From: a virus
Length of the DNA stretch: 26,272 nucleotides
IMG/VR virus record: IMGVR_UViG_3300031862_000038
Location: 1 to 26,272 of that record
Strand: one strand, 5' to 3'
The first letter of the stretch is position 1. Every line of letters starts with the position of its first letter. The notes under the pieces are model-generated. The model did not search any database. It was not told the DNA's origin and saw only the letters and a program-made list of their open reading frames with translations. Positions 5,775 to 14,253 of the stretch are shown here, one piece after another. The position numbers and the translations under genes were made by a program.

Positions 5775-5935
5775 AATTTATGGCACTTATGAAAAAGTTA
5801 GAAATTAAATCGCTTGTATCTCTAGATCGGGGAGGTAGGTTGCTTTTAGAGTTCAATGCTGACGAAGAGACAATCGCTGGATTAAATCGAATCATGTCGG
5901 CTGAGGATGAAGTGGAGGTGAAAATAGAAAAATGA
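5765..5935 (+). CDS. Small conserved phage protein, 56 aa
   Basis: The ATG at 5765 overlaps the end of the XhlA-like gene; ATGs at 5780 and 5789 are alternatives, and an upstream TTG at 5735 is unlikely. The sequence LVSLDRGGRLLLEFNADEET, then GLNRIM and VEVKIEK, is a beta-strand/helix pattern I know from small phage proteins located just before terminase genes. No function is known for it. It ends in an ATGA overlap with the candidate small terminase gene. Confidence 0.55.
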   Translation: MEIKFMALMKKLEIKSLVSLDRGGRLLLEFNADEETIAGLNRIMSAEDEVEVKIEK

Positions 5936-6243
5936 AACACTGCAATAAAGTAAAAGCACTTGTGGGCCGACCTTTTACCAAGGGCGATCCACGTATCAAT
6001 AGAAAACTTGGGCCAAGAACAAAAGAGGCTGCCAGTTTTGCTGAGCTATATAAAAATGCACTCGCCAAAAAAATAACACCGGATGAATTAGCTATAATTA
6101 TCATTAAATGGGCAAAGATAGGAAGACCTTGGGCAATCGAAATGCTTAGAGATGATTTAGTTGGGAAACCAACTCAACCATTAGAAATTACAGGCGGATT
6201 AAAATTTGAATTTGGCGAAAATGGGATGAACGAAAAAGAATGA
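5932..6243 (+). CDS. Candidate small terminase subunit / DUF5681-like, 103 aa
   Basis: Starts in an ATGA overlap and ends in an ATGA overlap with the large terminase. The N-terminus has GRPFTKGDPRINRKLGPR, the 'GxP-x-KGxPRxN' lead of DUF5681-like phage proteins. This is followed by helices and a closing GKPTQPLEITGG, a tail shared with many small proteins immediately upstream of terminase genes. The small terminase recognises phage DNA and starts packaging. Position supports this role, but I see no clear HTH, so DUF5681-like is the safer family name. Confidence 0.6.
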   Translation: MKHCNKVKALVGRPFTKGDPRINRKLGPRTKEAASFAELYKNALAKKITPDELAIIIIKWAKIGRPWAIEMLRDDLVGKPTQPLEITGGLKFEFGENGMNEKE

Positions 6244-7439
6244 AAGTTATAGGCTTTAATCCACGCGAAAACCAAAAAGAGATATTTTGCAATCCTGCAC
6301 GTTTTCTTACGGTCGATGCTGGGCGACGGTGGGGAAAAACAATAAGTGGATTAAACTGGGTTCTTGAAGGAATCTGCAAAGAAGGGGGACCAGTTTGGTG
6401 GGTAGCCCCCATTTATGCCCAAAGCAAAATGGCATATCGCCGACTTTTGAATGCAGCCAAAAAAGGCGGAGCTGACAAGGCTATAAAATCAAAATCTGAC
6501 TCTGAACTCAGGATAGAATTTATTAACGATGCTGTTTTGGAATTCAAAAGCGCCGACAATTATGAGAATCTTCGGGGTGAAGGCCTTAAACGAGTAATTG
6601 TGGATGAGGCAGCCCGAGTTAAAAAAGAAGTATTTGAAGAAATCATAAGACCGGCAATTTCTGATACGGCAGGTCGAGTGCTTTTTTTATCAACCCCAAA
6701 GGGAAAAAATTGGTTTTATGATCTTTGGACTCGTGGCCAGGATCCTCTTCAAAAAGATTTTAAGTCATGGAAATTCCCGACTTCAGATAATCCCAAGGTT
6801 CCCCCTGAGGATATAGATCAGGCAAGACAAAGCCTTCCTGCGAATGTATTCAGCCAGGAATATCTTGCTGAGTTTCTTGAAAATCAGGCGGGAGTTTTTA
6901 GAAATGTTAAAGAATGTGCCCATTCCAAAAGAGAAAGTCCAAATCTTAAAGAGAAAAAATATTATGCTGGCCTTGATATTGCCCGACTCAGAGATTTTAC
7001 GGTTTTTACGATGTTAGATAATAGGGCAAACCAAATCTTTAAAGATCGATTTAACATCCTTGATTGGGCAGTTCAAAAACAAAGAATTATCACAATTTGC
7101 CAGGATTATAAACCTGCAGTACTTATGGATTCAACCGGGATAGGCGATCCCATCTATGATGATCTTCAGCGAGCTCGTCTTAATATCGAAGGTTATAAAT
7201 TTACACAAGATTCGAAAAAAAAGCTCATTGAATTCCTTATGTTATCATTTGAGAAAAAAGCGATCAATATTCTCGATGATCCCGATCAGACAAACGAACT
7301 CGAGATGTTTGAATATCAATTAGGCCAGTCGGGAATTGTCCATTATTCCGCGCCAGATGGATATCATGATGATTGCGTAATCGCCTTGGCACTTGCGAAT
7401 TGGAAACTTCATCATGGTCCGGAGTTCAGGGTGGCATGA
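6240..7439 (+). CDS. terL: Terminase large subunit (ATPase and nuclease)
   Basis: A 399-residue packaging motor that cuts concatemeric DNA and pumps it into the prohead. The ATPase half shows Walker A at residues 27-34 (AGRRWGKT, K33), Walker B at 119-123 (VIVDE, D122, E123) and a coupling motif LFLSTPKG at 148-155. The RNase H-like nuclease half shows D246 (GLDIA), D297 (LMDSTG) and the D377/D378 pair (GYHDD). All catalytic positions are present. The length is at the short end for the family. It starts by ATGA overlap with the candidate small subunit and ends in an ATGA overlap with the portal gene. Packaging mode cannot be told from the sequence alone. Confidence 0.95.
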   Translation: MKVIGFNPRENQKEIFCNPARFLTVDAGRRWGKTISGLNWVLEGICKEGGPVWWVAPIYAQSKMAYRRLLNAAKKGGADKAIKSKSDSELRIEFINDAVLEFKSADNYENLRGEGLKRVIVDEAARVKKEVFEEIIRPAISDTAGRVLFLSTPKGKNWFYDLWTRGQDPLQKDFKSWKFPTSDNPKVPPEDIDQARQSLPANVFSQEYLAEFLENQAGVFRNVKECAHSKRESPNLKEKKYYAGLDIARLRDFTVFTMLDNRANQIFKDRFNILDWAVQKQRIITICQDYKPAVLMDSTGIGDPIYDDLQRARLNIEGYKFTQDSKKKLIEFLMLSFEKKAINILDDPDQTNELEMFEYQLGQSGIVHYSAPDGYHDDCVIALALANWKLHHGPEFRVA

Positions 7440-9496
7440 AAATATTCAACTTCCTCAAGAAGCAGAGCCGGACTTGGGGCGCGGTACTTTATGCGCTTGG
7501 CTCGAAAATCCTCTGGACGCCAAAGGATTATGCGAACTTAGCAAAGGCCGGCTATCAATCCTGCATGGATGCCTATGCGTGCATAAAGCTCATCGCCGAA
7601 ACGACCGCACAAATCCCATGGATCTTATACCAGAAGCAAAGAGACGGGAGTCTGCAAGAGGTCGAGGAGCATGAACTATTGAATCTAATGAAACGCCCGA
7701 ACCCTCAAGATGGAGGAGTAAAATTCATTGAGAAAGTTCTCAAATATCTTTTGATTGCAGGCAATAGTTATATCGAGAAAATAGGTCCAAACAATGGGCC
7801 GCCAAAAGAGTTATATTCACTTCGCCCCGACCGTATGAAAATAATAGCGGGGAATTCAACGCAATTGGTTTCCGGATATGAATATTATATCGCGGGGCAA
7901 AAACAGACTTTTAATTTTGATGAGATTTTGCACCTGAAATTCTTTCATCCTACCAACGATTTTTATGGCCTGAGTCCGATGGAGGTTGCGGCCAAAGGAA
8001 TCGACATCTCGAACTTATCTCAGGAATGGAATGCCAAGCTTTTGCAAAATGATATGCGGCCTCCCGGATCCTTCATGTTCAAGGGCAAGATGGACCAAGA
8101 GACATTTGACATCATGGCAAAACGCATAAAAGAAAAATATGCTGGAGCTGAAAAAGCCGGAGAGCCACTTATCTTGCAGGGAACTGAGGGAATAGAGTGG
8201 CAGCAAAATTCCATTTCTCCTCATGATATGGATTGGTTGACTGCAGATAAGATGACCACAAGAAAGATTTGCCGCGTCTATGGAGTTTCCCCAGAGCTTA
8301 TCGGAGACTCGGAAAATAAGACATATTCGAATTATCAGGAAGCCCGCCTCGCCCTTTATATGGAGACGGATATACCACTGGCAGGCTGGCTGCGGGATGA
8401 GTTGAATAACTGGCTCACGCCGAAATTTGGGGACAATTTATTGCTCGAACTTAACCTTGACCAAATAGATGCCTTACAACAGAAGCGCAATGAGGCATAC
8501 AACCGAATGGTAAACGCGTGGTGGTTAACGGTGAATCAGAAATTGGCGGAATGCGGGTATTCAGAAATAGGCCCGGAAGGAGACGTTCTTTATATTCCAA
8601 TGGGTCTTATAGCTGTACCCATTAACCAAAGGCAGAAAATCAAAATGGCAAAAAAGGGCCGAGTAATAAAACCAGCCTTATTGACCAAAGGTTATTGGAA
8701 GGCGCCTGATCGGAAAGATATGCTTTGGAAAAACCTGGCTTCGAGAATAACGGCGAAGGAGAAATCTTTCAAGGCCGGAGTTGAATCTTTTCTGAGAAGG
8801 CAGGCCAGGGAGGCAAAGGACAAGATAGACCAGGCAATGGGTGTCAGCTATATCAATAAAGTTGAATTGCTTAATTCAGACAAAGAGCTCAAGGAATATG
8901 TCGAAAAGTTCATGCCGCAATATCTGTGGCTTTTCAAAACCGCGGGCGATGCAGGCATGGATGTCTCTGAAGGGAAGCTCTATGAATTCTCGGAGGAAAA
9001 GAAAGATGCGGCTGGACGATTTGAGTTCAGCCAGGAATTAAAGGAAGAACTTGAACGCCTGGTCATGAACTCGGCCAAGTACATAAACGAGGAGACCGTC
9101 AAAAAGATGCTCGAGATAATTGAGCAAGCGGAGGCTGAGGATTGGACGATTGAGGAACTTAGTCATGAATTTTGGGAGAAATTCAAGGACCTTTCAATTT
9201 CAAGGGCAGAGAGGATTGCTCGGACGGAGGCGGGCAAGGTCGAGAATTATGGCAACCTCGAAGGCTACAAACAGATGCCTTTCGTTGAGCGCAAAGGCTG
9301 GCTCTGTTCCTTCGTTAAGGACTCGAGGCCCGAGCACATGGATGCTGATAGGCGGTATTCGGACAACCCAATACCGCTTGATGAGCCGTTCGTTGTGGGT
9401 GGGGAAGAACTGCAATATCCGGGTGATCCTGCAGGATCCGCTGGGAATATTTGCAATTGCTCGTGCGGAACTTATCCCGAGATAGGAGAGGAATAA
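7436..9496 (+). CDS. Portal protein (HK97 family) fused to Mu-F-like minor head domain
   Basis: The ATG at 7436 overlaps the terminase stop and follows GGAG; the frame is open further upstream inside the terminase gene but has no better start. The 686-residue product begins with a normal HK97 portal (about residues 1-390). Markers are YACIKLIAETTAQIPW and, near residue 280, RVYGVSPELIGDS followed by YSNYQEARL. The portal ring forms the DNA channel at the head vertex. From about 568 to the end a second domain has AERIARTEAGKVEN, a KGWLCSFVKDSRPEHMDADR region and a terminal N-C-S-C-G-T-Y, typical of Mu gpF-like minor head proteins. These are separate genes in many phages, so this is a natural fusion that puts both at the portal vertex. 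Confidence 0.85.
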   Translation: MKIFNFLKKQSRTWGAVLYALGSKILWTPKDYANLAKAGYQSCMDAYACIKLIAETTAQIPWILYQKQRDGSLQEVEEHELLNLMKRPNPQDGGVKFIEKVLKYLLIAGNSYIEKIGPNNGPPKELYSLRPDRMKIIAGNSTQLVSGYEYYIAGQKQTFNFDEILHLKFFHPTNDFYGLSPMEVAAKGIDISNLSQEWNAKLLQNDMRPPGSFMFKGKMDQETFDIMAKRIKEKYAGAEKAGEPLILQGTEGIEWQQNSISPHDMDWLTADKMTTRKICRVYGVSPELIGDSENKTYSNYQEARLALYMETDIPLAGWLRDELNNWLTPKFGDNLLLELNLDQIDALQQKRNEAYNRMVNAWWLTVNQKLAECGYSEIGPEGDVLYIPMGLIAVPINQRQKIKMAKKGRVIKPALLTKGYWKAPDRKDMLWKNLASRITAKEKSFKAGVESFLRRQAREAKDKIDQAMGVSYINKVELLNSDKELKEYVEKFMPQYLWLFKTAGDAGMDVSEGKLYEFSEEKKDAAGRFEFSQELKEELERLVMNSAKYINEETVKKMLEIIEQAEAEDWTIEELSHEFWEKFKDLSISRAERIARTEAGKVENYGNLEGYKQMPFVERKGWLCSFVKDSRPEHMDADRRYSDNPIPLDEPFVVGGEELQYPGDPAGSAGNICNCSCGTYPEIGEE

Positions 9497-9497
9497 A

Positions 9498-10745
9498 ATG
9501 GAATACAAGGTTTTTGATTTTAAGCTCAAGAAACTGGAGGAGAATGGCAATTTTACTGGCCATGCTTCTATATTCAGGAAAGGCAAAGAAAAAGATTTGG
9601 GAGGAGACAGAATAATAGAAGGAGCCTTTAAAAGAACCATTCAAAACAATCCATATATTCCTTTGCATTGGTATCATGATTTGAAAGAACCAGTCGGAGA
9701 AGGTTTGGTAGCTGAAGATTGGCTAGGTTTGGAAATAAGTGGTCAGTTGGTTCTTGAAGTTCAGCGAGCTAAAGAACTTTATGCTTTGATGCAGAAAACG
9801 AAACGTGTCGCTAGACAATTATCTATCGGATATGATGCCGTTAAGTGGGAGATGGAAGATGGAGTCCGGGTAATAAGTGAGGTCAGACTCTGGGAAATTG
9901 GCATTGTAACATTCGGGATGGATGAAGGTGCATTCATTACCGATGTGAAGTGCGCAGATTGCCCACTGAAAAAAAAGCCGGAAATCAAAATGGAATTGAA
10001 ACCTTATCGTAATGAACATGCCTGCCAATTTCATGATTCTAGTGGATATGATCGAATTGCTCGCATGACACGGAAACATAAAGGCAAAGAATATTCTGTT
10101 CTTATTGGTTATAAAGGCGATACCTCTGAAGATATTTCATATAGATATCCCAAGGAGACTTGGTCTGAGGAAGAAGCCAAGAATCACTGTAAAGATCACG
10201 GTGGCCAATTTGAGCCAGCTCGTGGAAAAAGGAGAACATCCATGATTATTAAAAAAAATCAACTCAAATCTGCCTTTCCAGAAGTTATTAAACTTATGGA
10301 AAAGGACGGAATGGAAGAGATAGACCTCAAACAAATCCCAGCAAGACTTCTTGAAGGTCTATGTGCTTCAATCGGGAATGATCCTGGTTTTTTTACAAGA
10401 TGTATGGATAAAAATTTCGGGGATTTTGATCCAGGAGACAAAGAAAGTTTTTGCGCTTGGTTACACCATGAATGTTTAGGCGCATGGCCCGGAGAAAAAG
10501 GCATGGAAGAAATCCTTTCAAAGATCATTTCTTGGAAAGGTTCCTGTTGCATATATTTAACCGACGAACAAAAGAATCTGGCGGAAGAAGCCGTCAAGAT
10601 TCTTAATGCACTCCTTGAAACTGCTGACCCGTCAGAAAAAGACACTCAGAAAGCCAAGGACCCGCAAATAAACGGAATCGACCCGGATGAAATCCACTCG
10701 ATTGCCGAAGAGTTTAGGAAACTCAACAAATCTAAACTTTATTAA
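9498..10745 (+). CDS. HK97-family prohead protease with extra Cys/His modules
   Basis: A 415-residue protein, about twice the usual length. Residues 1-155 are the protease: GHASIF, GGDRIIEGAF, the PLHWYHD box (candidate H60), RQLSIGY (candidate nucleophile S109) and SEVRLWEIGIVTF (candidate E133). It would remove capsid scaffold peptides during maturation. Residues about 165-240 are a second module with NEHACQFHD, then YRYPKETWSEEEAKNHCKDHGG. Residues about 278-332 are a third with FFTRCM, ESFCAWLHHEC and GAWPG. The rest is helical and might act as a scaffold tail. Module two recurs in environmental phage proteases as I recall; function unknown. The gene starts one base after the portal stop. 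Confidence 0.8.
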   Translation: MEYKVFDFKLKKLEENGNFTGHASIFRKGKEKDLGGDRIIEGAFKRTIQNNPYIPLHWYHDLKEPVGEGLVAEDWLGLEISGQLVLEVQRAKELYALMQKTKRVARQLSIGYDAVKWEMEDGVRVISEVRLWEIGIVTFGMDEGAFITDVKCADCPLKKKPEIKMELKPYRNEHACQFHDSSGYDRIARMTRKHKGKEYSVLIGYKGDTSEDISYRYPKETWSEEEAKNHCKDHGGQFEPARGKRRTSMIIKKNQLKSAFPEVIKLMEKDGMEEIDLKQIPARLLEGLCASIGNDPGFFTRCMDKNFGDFDPGDKESFCAWLHHECLGAWPGEKGMEEILSKIISWKGSCCIYLTDEQKNLAEEAVKILNALLETADPSEKDTQKAKDPQINGIDPDEIHSIAEEFRKLNKSKLY

Positions 10746-10758
10746 AAGGAGTAAAAAA

Positions 10759-11886
10759 ATGGAATTAGAAAAAGAAATTCAAGAAATTCACCAGCTTGCC
10801 ACGGATCTCCGCCAGAAACATGAGGAACTTGAAAAGAAAATCATTACTCAAGCTGACTTTAAAACATTCGAAAAGAAAATCTGGGACCGCATGGATGCAA
10901 TCGAGACGGCAGCCAAACGCCCGCAACTATTCGAGCCAGAAGGAAAGAAAGAAAAATCTGCCGAACACAAAGCCCTGGTGAACTGGATTCGTAAAGGGAC
11001 GATCGGGCCGGAAGAGGCGAAAGTGCTGAGGGTTTCAGATGACCAGGCTGGCGGATACTTAGTCTCGCCAGAAATCACAAACGATTTACTCAAGACAATT
11101 GTGCAGTTCTCTAACATCCGCTCAATCGCCAAAGTCCAACCAACAAGCAAAACCGAGATCTGGGTTAGGAAGCGGACAGGAACATTTGCCGCACTACATG
11201 TGGGTGAGACTGGCACCAAAACAGAAACGACTGGCCTGACTTATGGCCTGGAAAAAATCCCAAACCATGAGCTCTATGCTGATGCTATCGTTTCAAATCA
11301 GATGCTCGAAGATTCAGATTTCAATATCGAAGCCGAATTAGCATCGGAGTTCGGCGAGCAGTTCGGAGTTGCCGAAGGAACGGATTTCGTCTCGGGAAAT
11401 GCCGTCAACAAAGCCGAAGGATTCCTGGCCAATGCCGCTGTCATTGCGGCTGTAATTGCTGGCGATACGGCTGGCGACCTTAGCGTGACAGACATTCTGA
11501 ACACCTATTACGGACTCAAAGAACCATACATCAGAAACGCGACTTGGCTTATGAGGCGAGCCACAGTGCAGAAAGTTGTGCTCTTCAAGGATGCCGCAAA
11601 TCATTACATCTGGATGCCTAGTCTTGTCACGGCTATGCCCTCTACGATCCTGGGACGGCCAATCCTCGAATGCCCCGATATGCCGGCCGTGGCCGCAAGC
11701 GCCTATGCTGTTGCTTTCGGCGATTTTCGAATTGGCTACACAATCTGTGACCGTATCCAAATCAGTATCCTCAGAGACCCTTATAGCCAGAAACTCAGCG
11801 GAGCAGTTGAATTCACAGCCAGAAAAAGAGTTGGTGGCCAGACGGTTCAACCCGAAGCCATCAAAATCCTTCAAATCCACGCATAA
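10759..11886 (+). CDS. Major capsid protein, HK97 fold
   Basis: The start at 10759 follows AAAGGAG; the frame is open further upstream but overlaps the protease end. The 375-residue product has an N-terminal coiled coil (about 1-50), the expected scaffolding delta domain. A linker of LVNWIRKG type follows, then the core with GGYLVSPEI near residue 98, SNIRSIAKVQP and the ETG-T-E strand region. The C-terminal part includes FGDFRIGYTICDR and ends with VQPEAIKILQIHA. Together with the protease just upstream, this indicates cleavage of the N-terminal region during maturation; I cannot place the cut exactly. Cross-linking residues were not assessed. Confidence 0.92.
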   Translation: MELEKEIQEIHQLATDLRQKHEELEKKIITQADFKTFEKKIWDRMDAIETAAKRPQLFEPEGKKEKSAEHKALVNWIRKGTIGPEEAKVLRVSDDQAGGYLVSPEITNDLLKTIVQFSNIRSIAKVQPTSKTEIWVRKRTGTFAALHVGETGTKTETTGLTYGLEKIPNHELYADAIVSNQMLEDSDFNIEAELASEFGEQFGVAEGTDFVSGNAVNKAEGFLANAAVIAAVIAGDTAGDLSVTDILNTYYGLKEPYIRNATWLMRRATVQKVVLFKDAANHYIWMPSLVTAMPSTILGRPILECPDMPAVAASAYAVAFGDFRIGYTICDRIQISILRDPYSQKLSGAVEFTARKRVGGQTVQPEAIKILQIHA

Positions 11887-11896
11887 GGAGAAATAA

Positions 11897-12319
11897 ATGG
11901 AAACAAAAAAAGATGCATATCCAGAAATTAGTTTCAGGGATGGGGCCAGAACGGCCGCAGCCGATGGTGATGCCATTATCGACCTTAAAGGTTTTGAAGG
12001 TGCCGCAATCATCATCGCAAGCGGGACAATCACTGACGGAACACTCTACACTTTTGAGTTGAAACATGGCGATAATTCTGCTCTTTCGGATGCAGCTGCT
12101 GTTGCTGACGCCGATCTTGTAGCTGGTGGTCCGGCCTCTGCCGACAAAGAACCCGGATTCGCCGCCGCAGATGACAATCACTTACACTGGTTCTATTATG
12201 TCGGCACAAAGCGGTACCTGCGGATCGACTTACTCTCCGTCACCGGCTCGCCTACTACTGGCGGACACTTCCTCGGCGTTGTTGTCAAGAATCTTCCCCG
12301 TCGTTTACCCACTGTTTAA
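11897..12319 (+). CDS. Probable head accessory (decoration-type) protein, 140 aa
   Basis: Starts behind AAGGAGA 10 bases after the capsid gene. The sequence starts with a short charged tail, then a beta-rich domain with FEGAAIIIASGTITDGTLYTFEL, a central ADADLVAGG loop, and YYVGTKRYLRIDL near the end. Proteins with this 'HGD...LSDAA...YVGTKRYLR' pattern are usual next to capsid genes in phages. They are virion-associated by location, but I know no proven function. A decoration protein on the capsid surface is the likely role. Confidence 0.6.
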   Translation: METKKDAYPEISFRDGARTAAADGDAIIDLKGFEGAAIIIASGTITDGTLYTFELKHGDNSALSDAAAVADADLVAGGPASADKEPGFAAADDNHLHWFYYVGTKRYLRIDLLSVTGSPTTGGHFLGVVVKNLPRRLPTV

Positions 12320-12356
12320 TAAGTGCCTGTTGAAATAGAGACGAAAAAGAATTTAA

Positions 12357-12391
12357 AGGGAGGGCGACATGCGGAAGGTGCCGCCTTCCCT
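12357..12391 (+). terminator. RNA hairpin between head accessory gene and next gene
   Basis: AGGGAGGGCG at 12357-12366 pairs with CGCCTTCCCT at 12382-12391. This makes a 10-bp stem with one G-U pair and a 15-base loop. The loop holds half of an alternative stem, GCGG (12371-12374) with CCGC (12381-12384), so the two folds compete. The run after the stem is CTCTT, only partly U-rich, so this is a weak terminator or attenuator. A GTG-started in-frame extension of the next gene would cover this stretch, but AAGGAG just before the ATG at 12413 makes that extension unlikely. It could lower transcription from capsid to neck genes. Confidence 0.5.
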
Positions 12392-12412
12392 CTCTTACAA
12401 AAGGAGAAAACT

Positions 12413-12625
12413 ATGCGAGTGAGAATGCTGGTGGATATGAAAGGAGCCCCCGACGGAATCCACGTCAATGATTATGCGAGCGGAAATGTTTACGATTTGC
12501 CGGAATCGCTTGCTATTCCCTGGTTAGAACGCGGAATTTGCGAACAGGATAAAATCCTTGAGGGCCCATCGGAAAAAAAGGATGAAGCAGCCGGCCCATT
12601 TTTGAGGAAGAAGAAAAGGAAATGA
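12413..12625 (+). CDS. Small phage protein, 70 aa
   Basis: The ATG at 12413 has AAGGAG about 7 bases upstream; a longer GTG-started frame from 12323 would cover the hairpin and lacks a site. The core MRVRMLVDMKG, then GAPDGIH and YDLPESLAIPWLERGICE, recalls small connector-region proteins whose 'G-x-V-x-D-L-P-x-x-x-A-x-x-L' core sits between capsid and head-tail connector genes. The C-terminus is Lys-rich. Another small protein of similar layout is encoded at 14253. Function unknown. It ends in ATGA overlap with the head-tail connector. Confidence 0.55.
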   Translation: MRVRMLVDMKGAPDGIHVNDYASGNVYDLPESLAIPWLERGICEQDKILEGPSEKKDEAAGPFLRKKKRK

Positions 12626-13191
12626 GCGACATCATCACCCTCCCCAACCTGAAAACCTATCTCAGCGAAAGCAGCTCAACTTTCGATACTATACTTGCAA
12701 TGCTGATCTCCGCCATATCAGAGGCAATCGAGAAGGAACTTGGCCGCTCACTTATTGAAGCAACATATACGGGCATAGAGATCACTGGCAATGGTTCGGT
12801 TTTTCTTTATCTTCCGAATTGGCCGGTAACGACACTCACATCCTTGACGGAAGATGACGTCGAATTATACGAGGGCAAGGATGAGGATTTCAGGCTCTAT
12901 ACTGCGAAAGGCATACTCGAAAAACTTACTGGTTGCTGGTCGACCACACCGAAGGGAATCGTCGTCACATATAAGGCTGGCTATACGATAAGTGGTACGC
13001 CAACCATGCCCAAGGACTTGCAGCTCATGTGCTACCACAAGATCGCGCGGGCCTGGAAGGAAGCCAGGAGCCAGGGATGGGGAGAGACCTCGAGGTCATT
13101 CCCGGACGGCTCAGTGAACACAATTGAGGCTGTGCTTTTTGACAAGGAGGAAATGGCAATTCTGGATAACTACAGAAGGACGATAATATGA
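12622..13191 (+). CDS. Head-tail connector (adaptor) protein, gp6-like
   Basis: A 189-residue protein in ATGA overlap with the preceding gene. The N-terminus has repeated helices (LPNLKTYLSES; LISAISEAIEKELGRSL). A strand region LYLPNWPVTTLTSL follows, then VTYKAGYTISGTPTMPKDLQLMCYH, ending in a helical part with DGSVNTIEAV. This order (helical bundle with inserted strands) fits the HK97 gp6 / 'phage gp6-like head-tail connector' family. These proteins form a ring under the portal that joins head and tail. The surrounding order capsid, accessory, connector, neck, tail tube supports it. Confidence 0.7.
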   Translation: MSDIITLPNLKTYLSESSSTFDTILAMLISAISEAIEKELGRSLIEATYTGIEITGNGSVFLYLPNWPVTTLTSLTEDDVELYEGKDEDFRLYTAKGILEKLTGCWSTTPKGIVVTYKAGYTISGTPTMPKDLQLMCYHKIARAWKEARSQGWGETSRSFPDGSVNTIEAVLFDKEEMAILDNYRRTII

Positions 13192-13772
13192 AATTCACGA
13201 TTGAGACGACCCCGGAAGGCCAAAGGAAGCTCAATGCACTCAAGGCCATGAACAGGCCACTTGTCAGACGGATGACTGGCTACGGCGCGGCGGTCGTCAA
13301 GGCGGCGATCAGGAACGTGAGCGGCACAATTTTAGGTCAATATCGCAGCGGCCGGAAAAGCGGAGAATTGCGAAGGAATATCAGCCAGAAGACGGAGGAT
13401 AAGGGCAGTTTCGTCCAGACAACCGTAGGTACGGGGATTCCGCCCGCAAAGGAAGTGGTCTATGCGAGGATACATGAGGGAGGCGGAACCATAAGGGCTA
13501 AAAAGAAATATCTGACGATTCCATTTCCAGGAATAAAACTCAGAGCTCGGGATTATCCGGACACGGCAGTCATCACGTCGAAGGCTGGAAACAAGATAAT
13601 GATTCAGAACATCAAAGGCGTAGGATTCAAGCCTTTATTCATCCTCAAGCCAGAAGTAAATATGCCGGCCAGGCACTGGCTCTCAAGAACAATGGAAGAG
13701 TGCTCAGTGGACTTAACTCAGGCGCTAAATCCGCAGGAAATCATCAAAGAAATGATTGCGGAGGGGGAATAA
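13188..13772 (+). CDS. Tail completion / neck protein, HK97 gp10-like
   Basis: A 194-residue protein starting in ATGA overlap. It has a helical N-terminus with GYGAAVVKAAIRN, then a YARIHEGGGTI motif with strands rich in Lys and Ile, and LKPEVNMPARHW near the end. The pattern 'Y-A-x-I-x-E-x-G' followed by 'P-A-R-x-(F/W)-x-x-x' is typical of HK97 gp10-like and phage virion morphogenesis proteins, which complete the tail or join it to the head. It stands between connector and tail terminator, as expected. Confidence 0.7.
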   Translation: MKFTIETTPEGQRKLNALKAMNRPLVRRMTGYGAAVVKAAIRNVSGTILGQYRSGRKSGELRRNISQKTEDKGSFVQTTVGTGIPPAKEVVYARIHEGGGTIRAKKKYLTIPFPGIKLRARDYPDTAVITSKAGNKIMIQNIKGVGFKPLFILKPEVNMPARHWLSRTMEECSVDLTQALNPQEIIKEMIAEGE

Positions 13773-13773
13773 G

Positions 13774-14253
13774 ATGGGTGCGCCGACAAACCCACTCAGG
13801 CTGAAAACCATAGACAGGGTCGTGGCTGTGCTGGCCGCGATCGTTGCCGGCGATGATTACTTCTTCACGCCGTTTGAGGTGGCGAAAAGATTCAAACATT
13901 GGAACGAATGCCGAGGGTTCCCGACATACATGGTATTCACGGATTCTGGTGGCAACGTGGACTTGTCCGGTGCGCCGGATATTTATGATGAGGATTTCTA
14001 TATCAACGTCAAAGGTTACGTTCAGGATAATGTCGATACAGTGACGAAACTCGAGCAGGCAATCAGGGACGTGAGGAAGGCAATCAACGAAGATTCCAAA
14101 AGCATGGCAGCCGGTTCGCTTGGCGCAATTGCCGTCGAGATAAGGATTGAGAAGTCCCCGGATACGGACAACGGATATCTTTCACTTGAGGGTTTTGGAT
14201 TTTTCGACCAACAGATCCGGGTCAAGATATCCGGCGGTTATGGAGAATTATGA
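13774..14253 (+). CDS. Tail terminator-like protein, 159 aa
   Basis: The ATG at 13774 lies one base after the preceding stop and behind GGAGGGGG; a TTG extension to 13756 would use that site as coding sequence and is unlikely. The protein has a helix near the N-terminus (TIDRVVAVLAAI), then FPTYMVFTD and DEDFYINVKGYV, a central helix with LEQAIRDVRKAI, and an IRIEKSPDTDNGYLSLEGFGFF strand region with a final loop. This mixed alpha-beta plan and position fit a tail terminator or minor tail protein that caps the tube before head joining. No strong motif is available. Confidence 0.6.
   Translation: MGAPTNPLRLKTIDRVVAVLAAIVAGDDYFFTPFEVAKRFKHWNECRGFPTYMVFTDSGGNVDLSGAPDIYDEDFYINVKGYVQDNVDTVTKLEQAIRDVRKAINEDSKSMAAGSLGAIAVEIRIEKSPDTDNGYLSLEGFGFFDQQIRVKISGGYGEL

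Noticed and set aside
5932-6243. cos or pac site near the terminase genes
   Set aside because: I looked for direct or inverted repeats or a recognisable cohesive-end motif in and around 5765-6300 and saw none that I could support.
11338-12033. 231-aa open frame on the - strand opposite the capsid gene
   Set aside because: It shadows the major capsid and accessory genes; no start signal or recognisable motif.
12323-12412. GTG-started N-terminal extension of the small protein at 12413
   Set aside because: The extension would read through the hairpin and lacks a ribosome binding site, while AAGGAG precedes the ATG at 12413.
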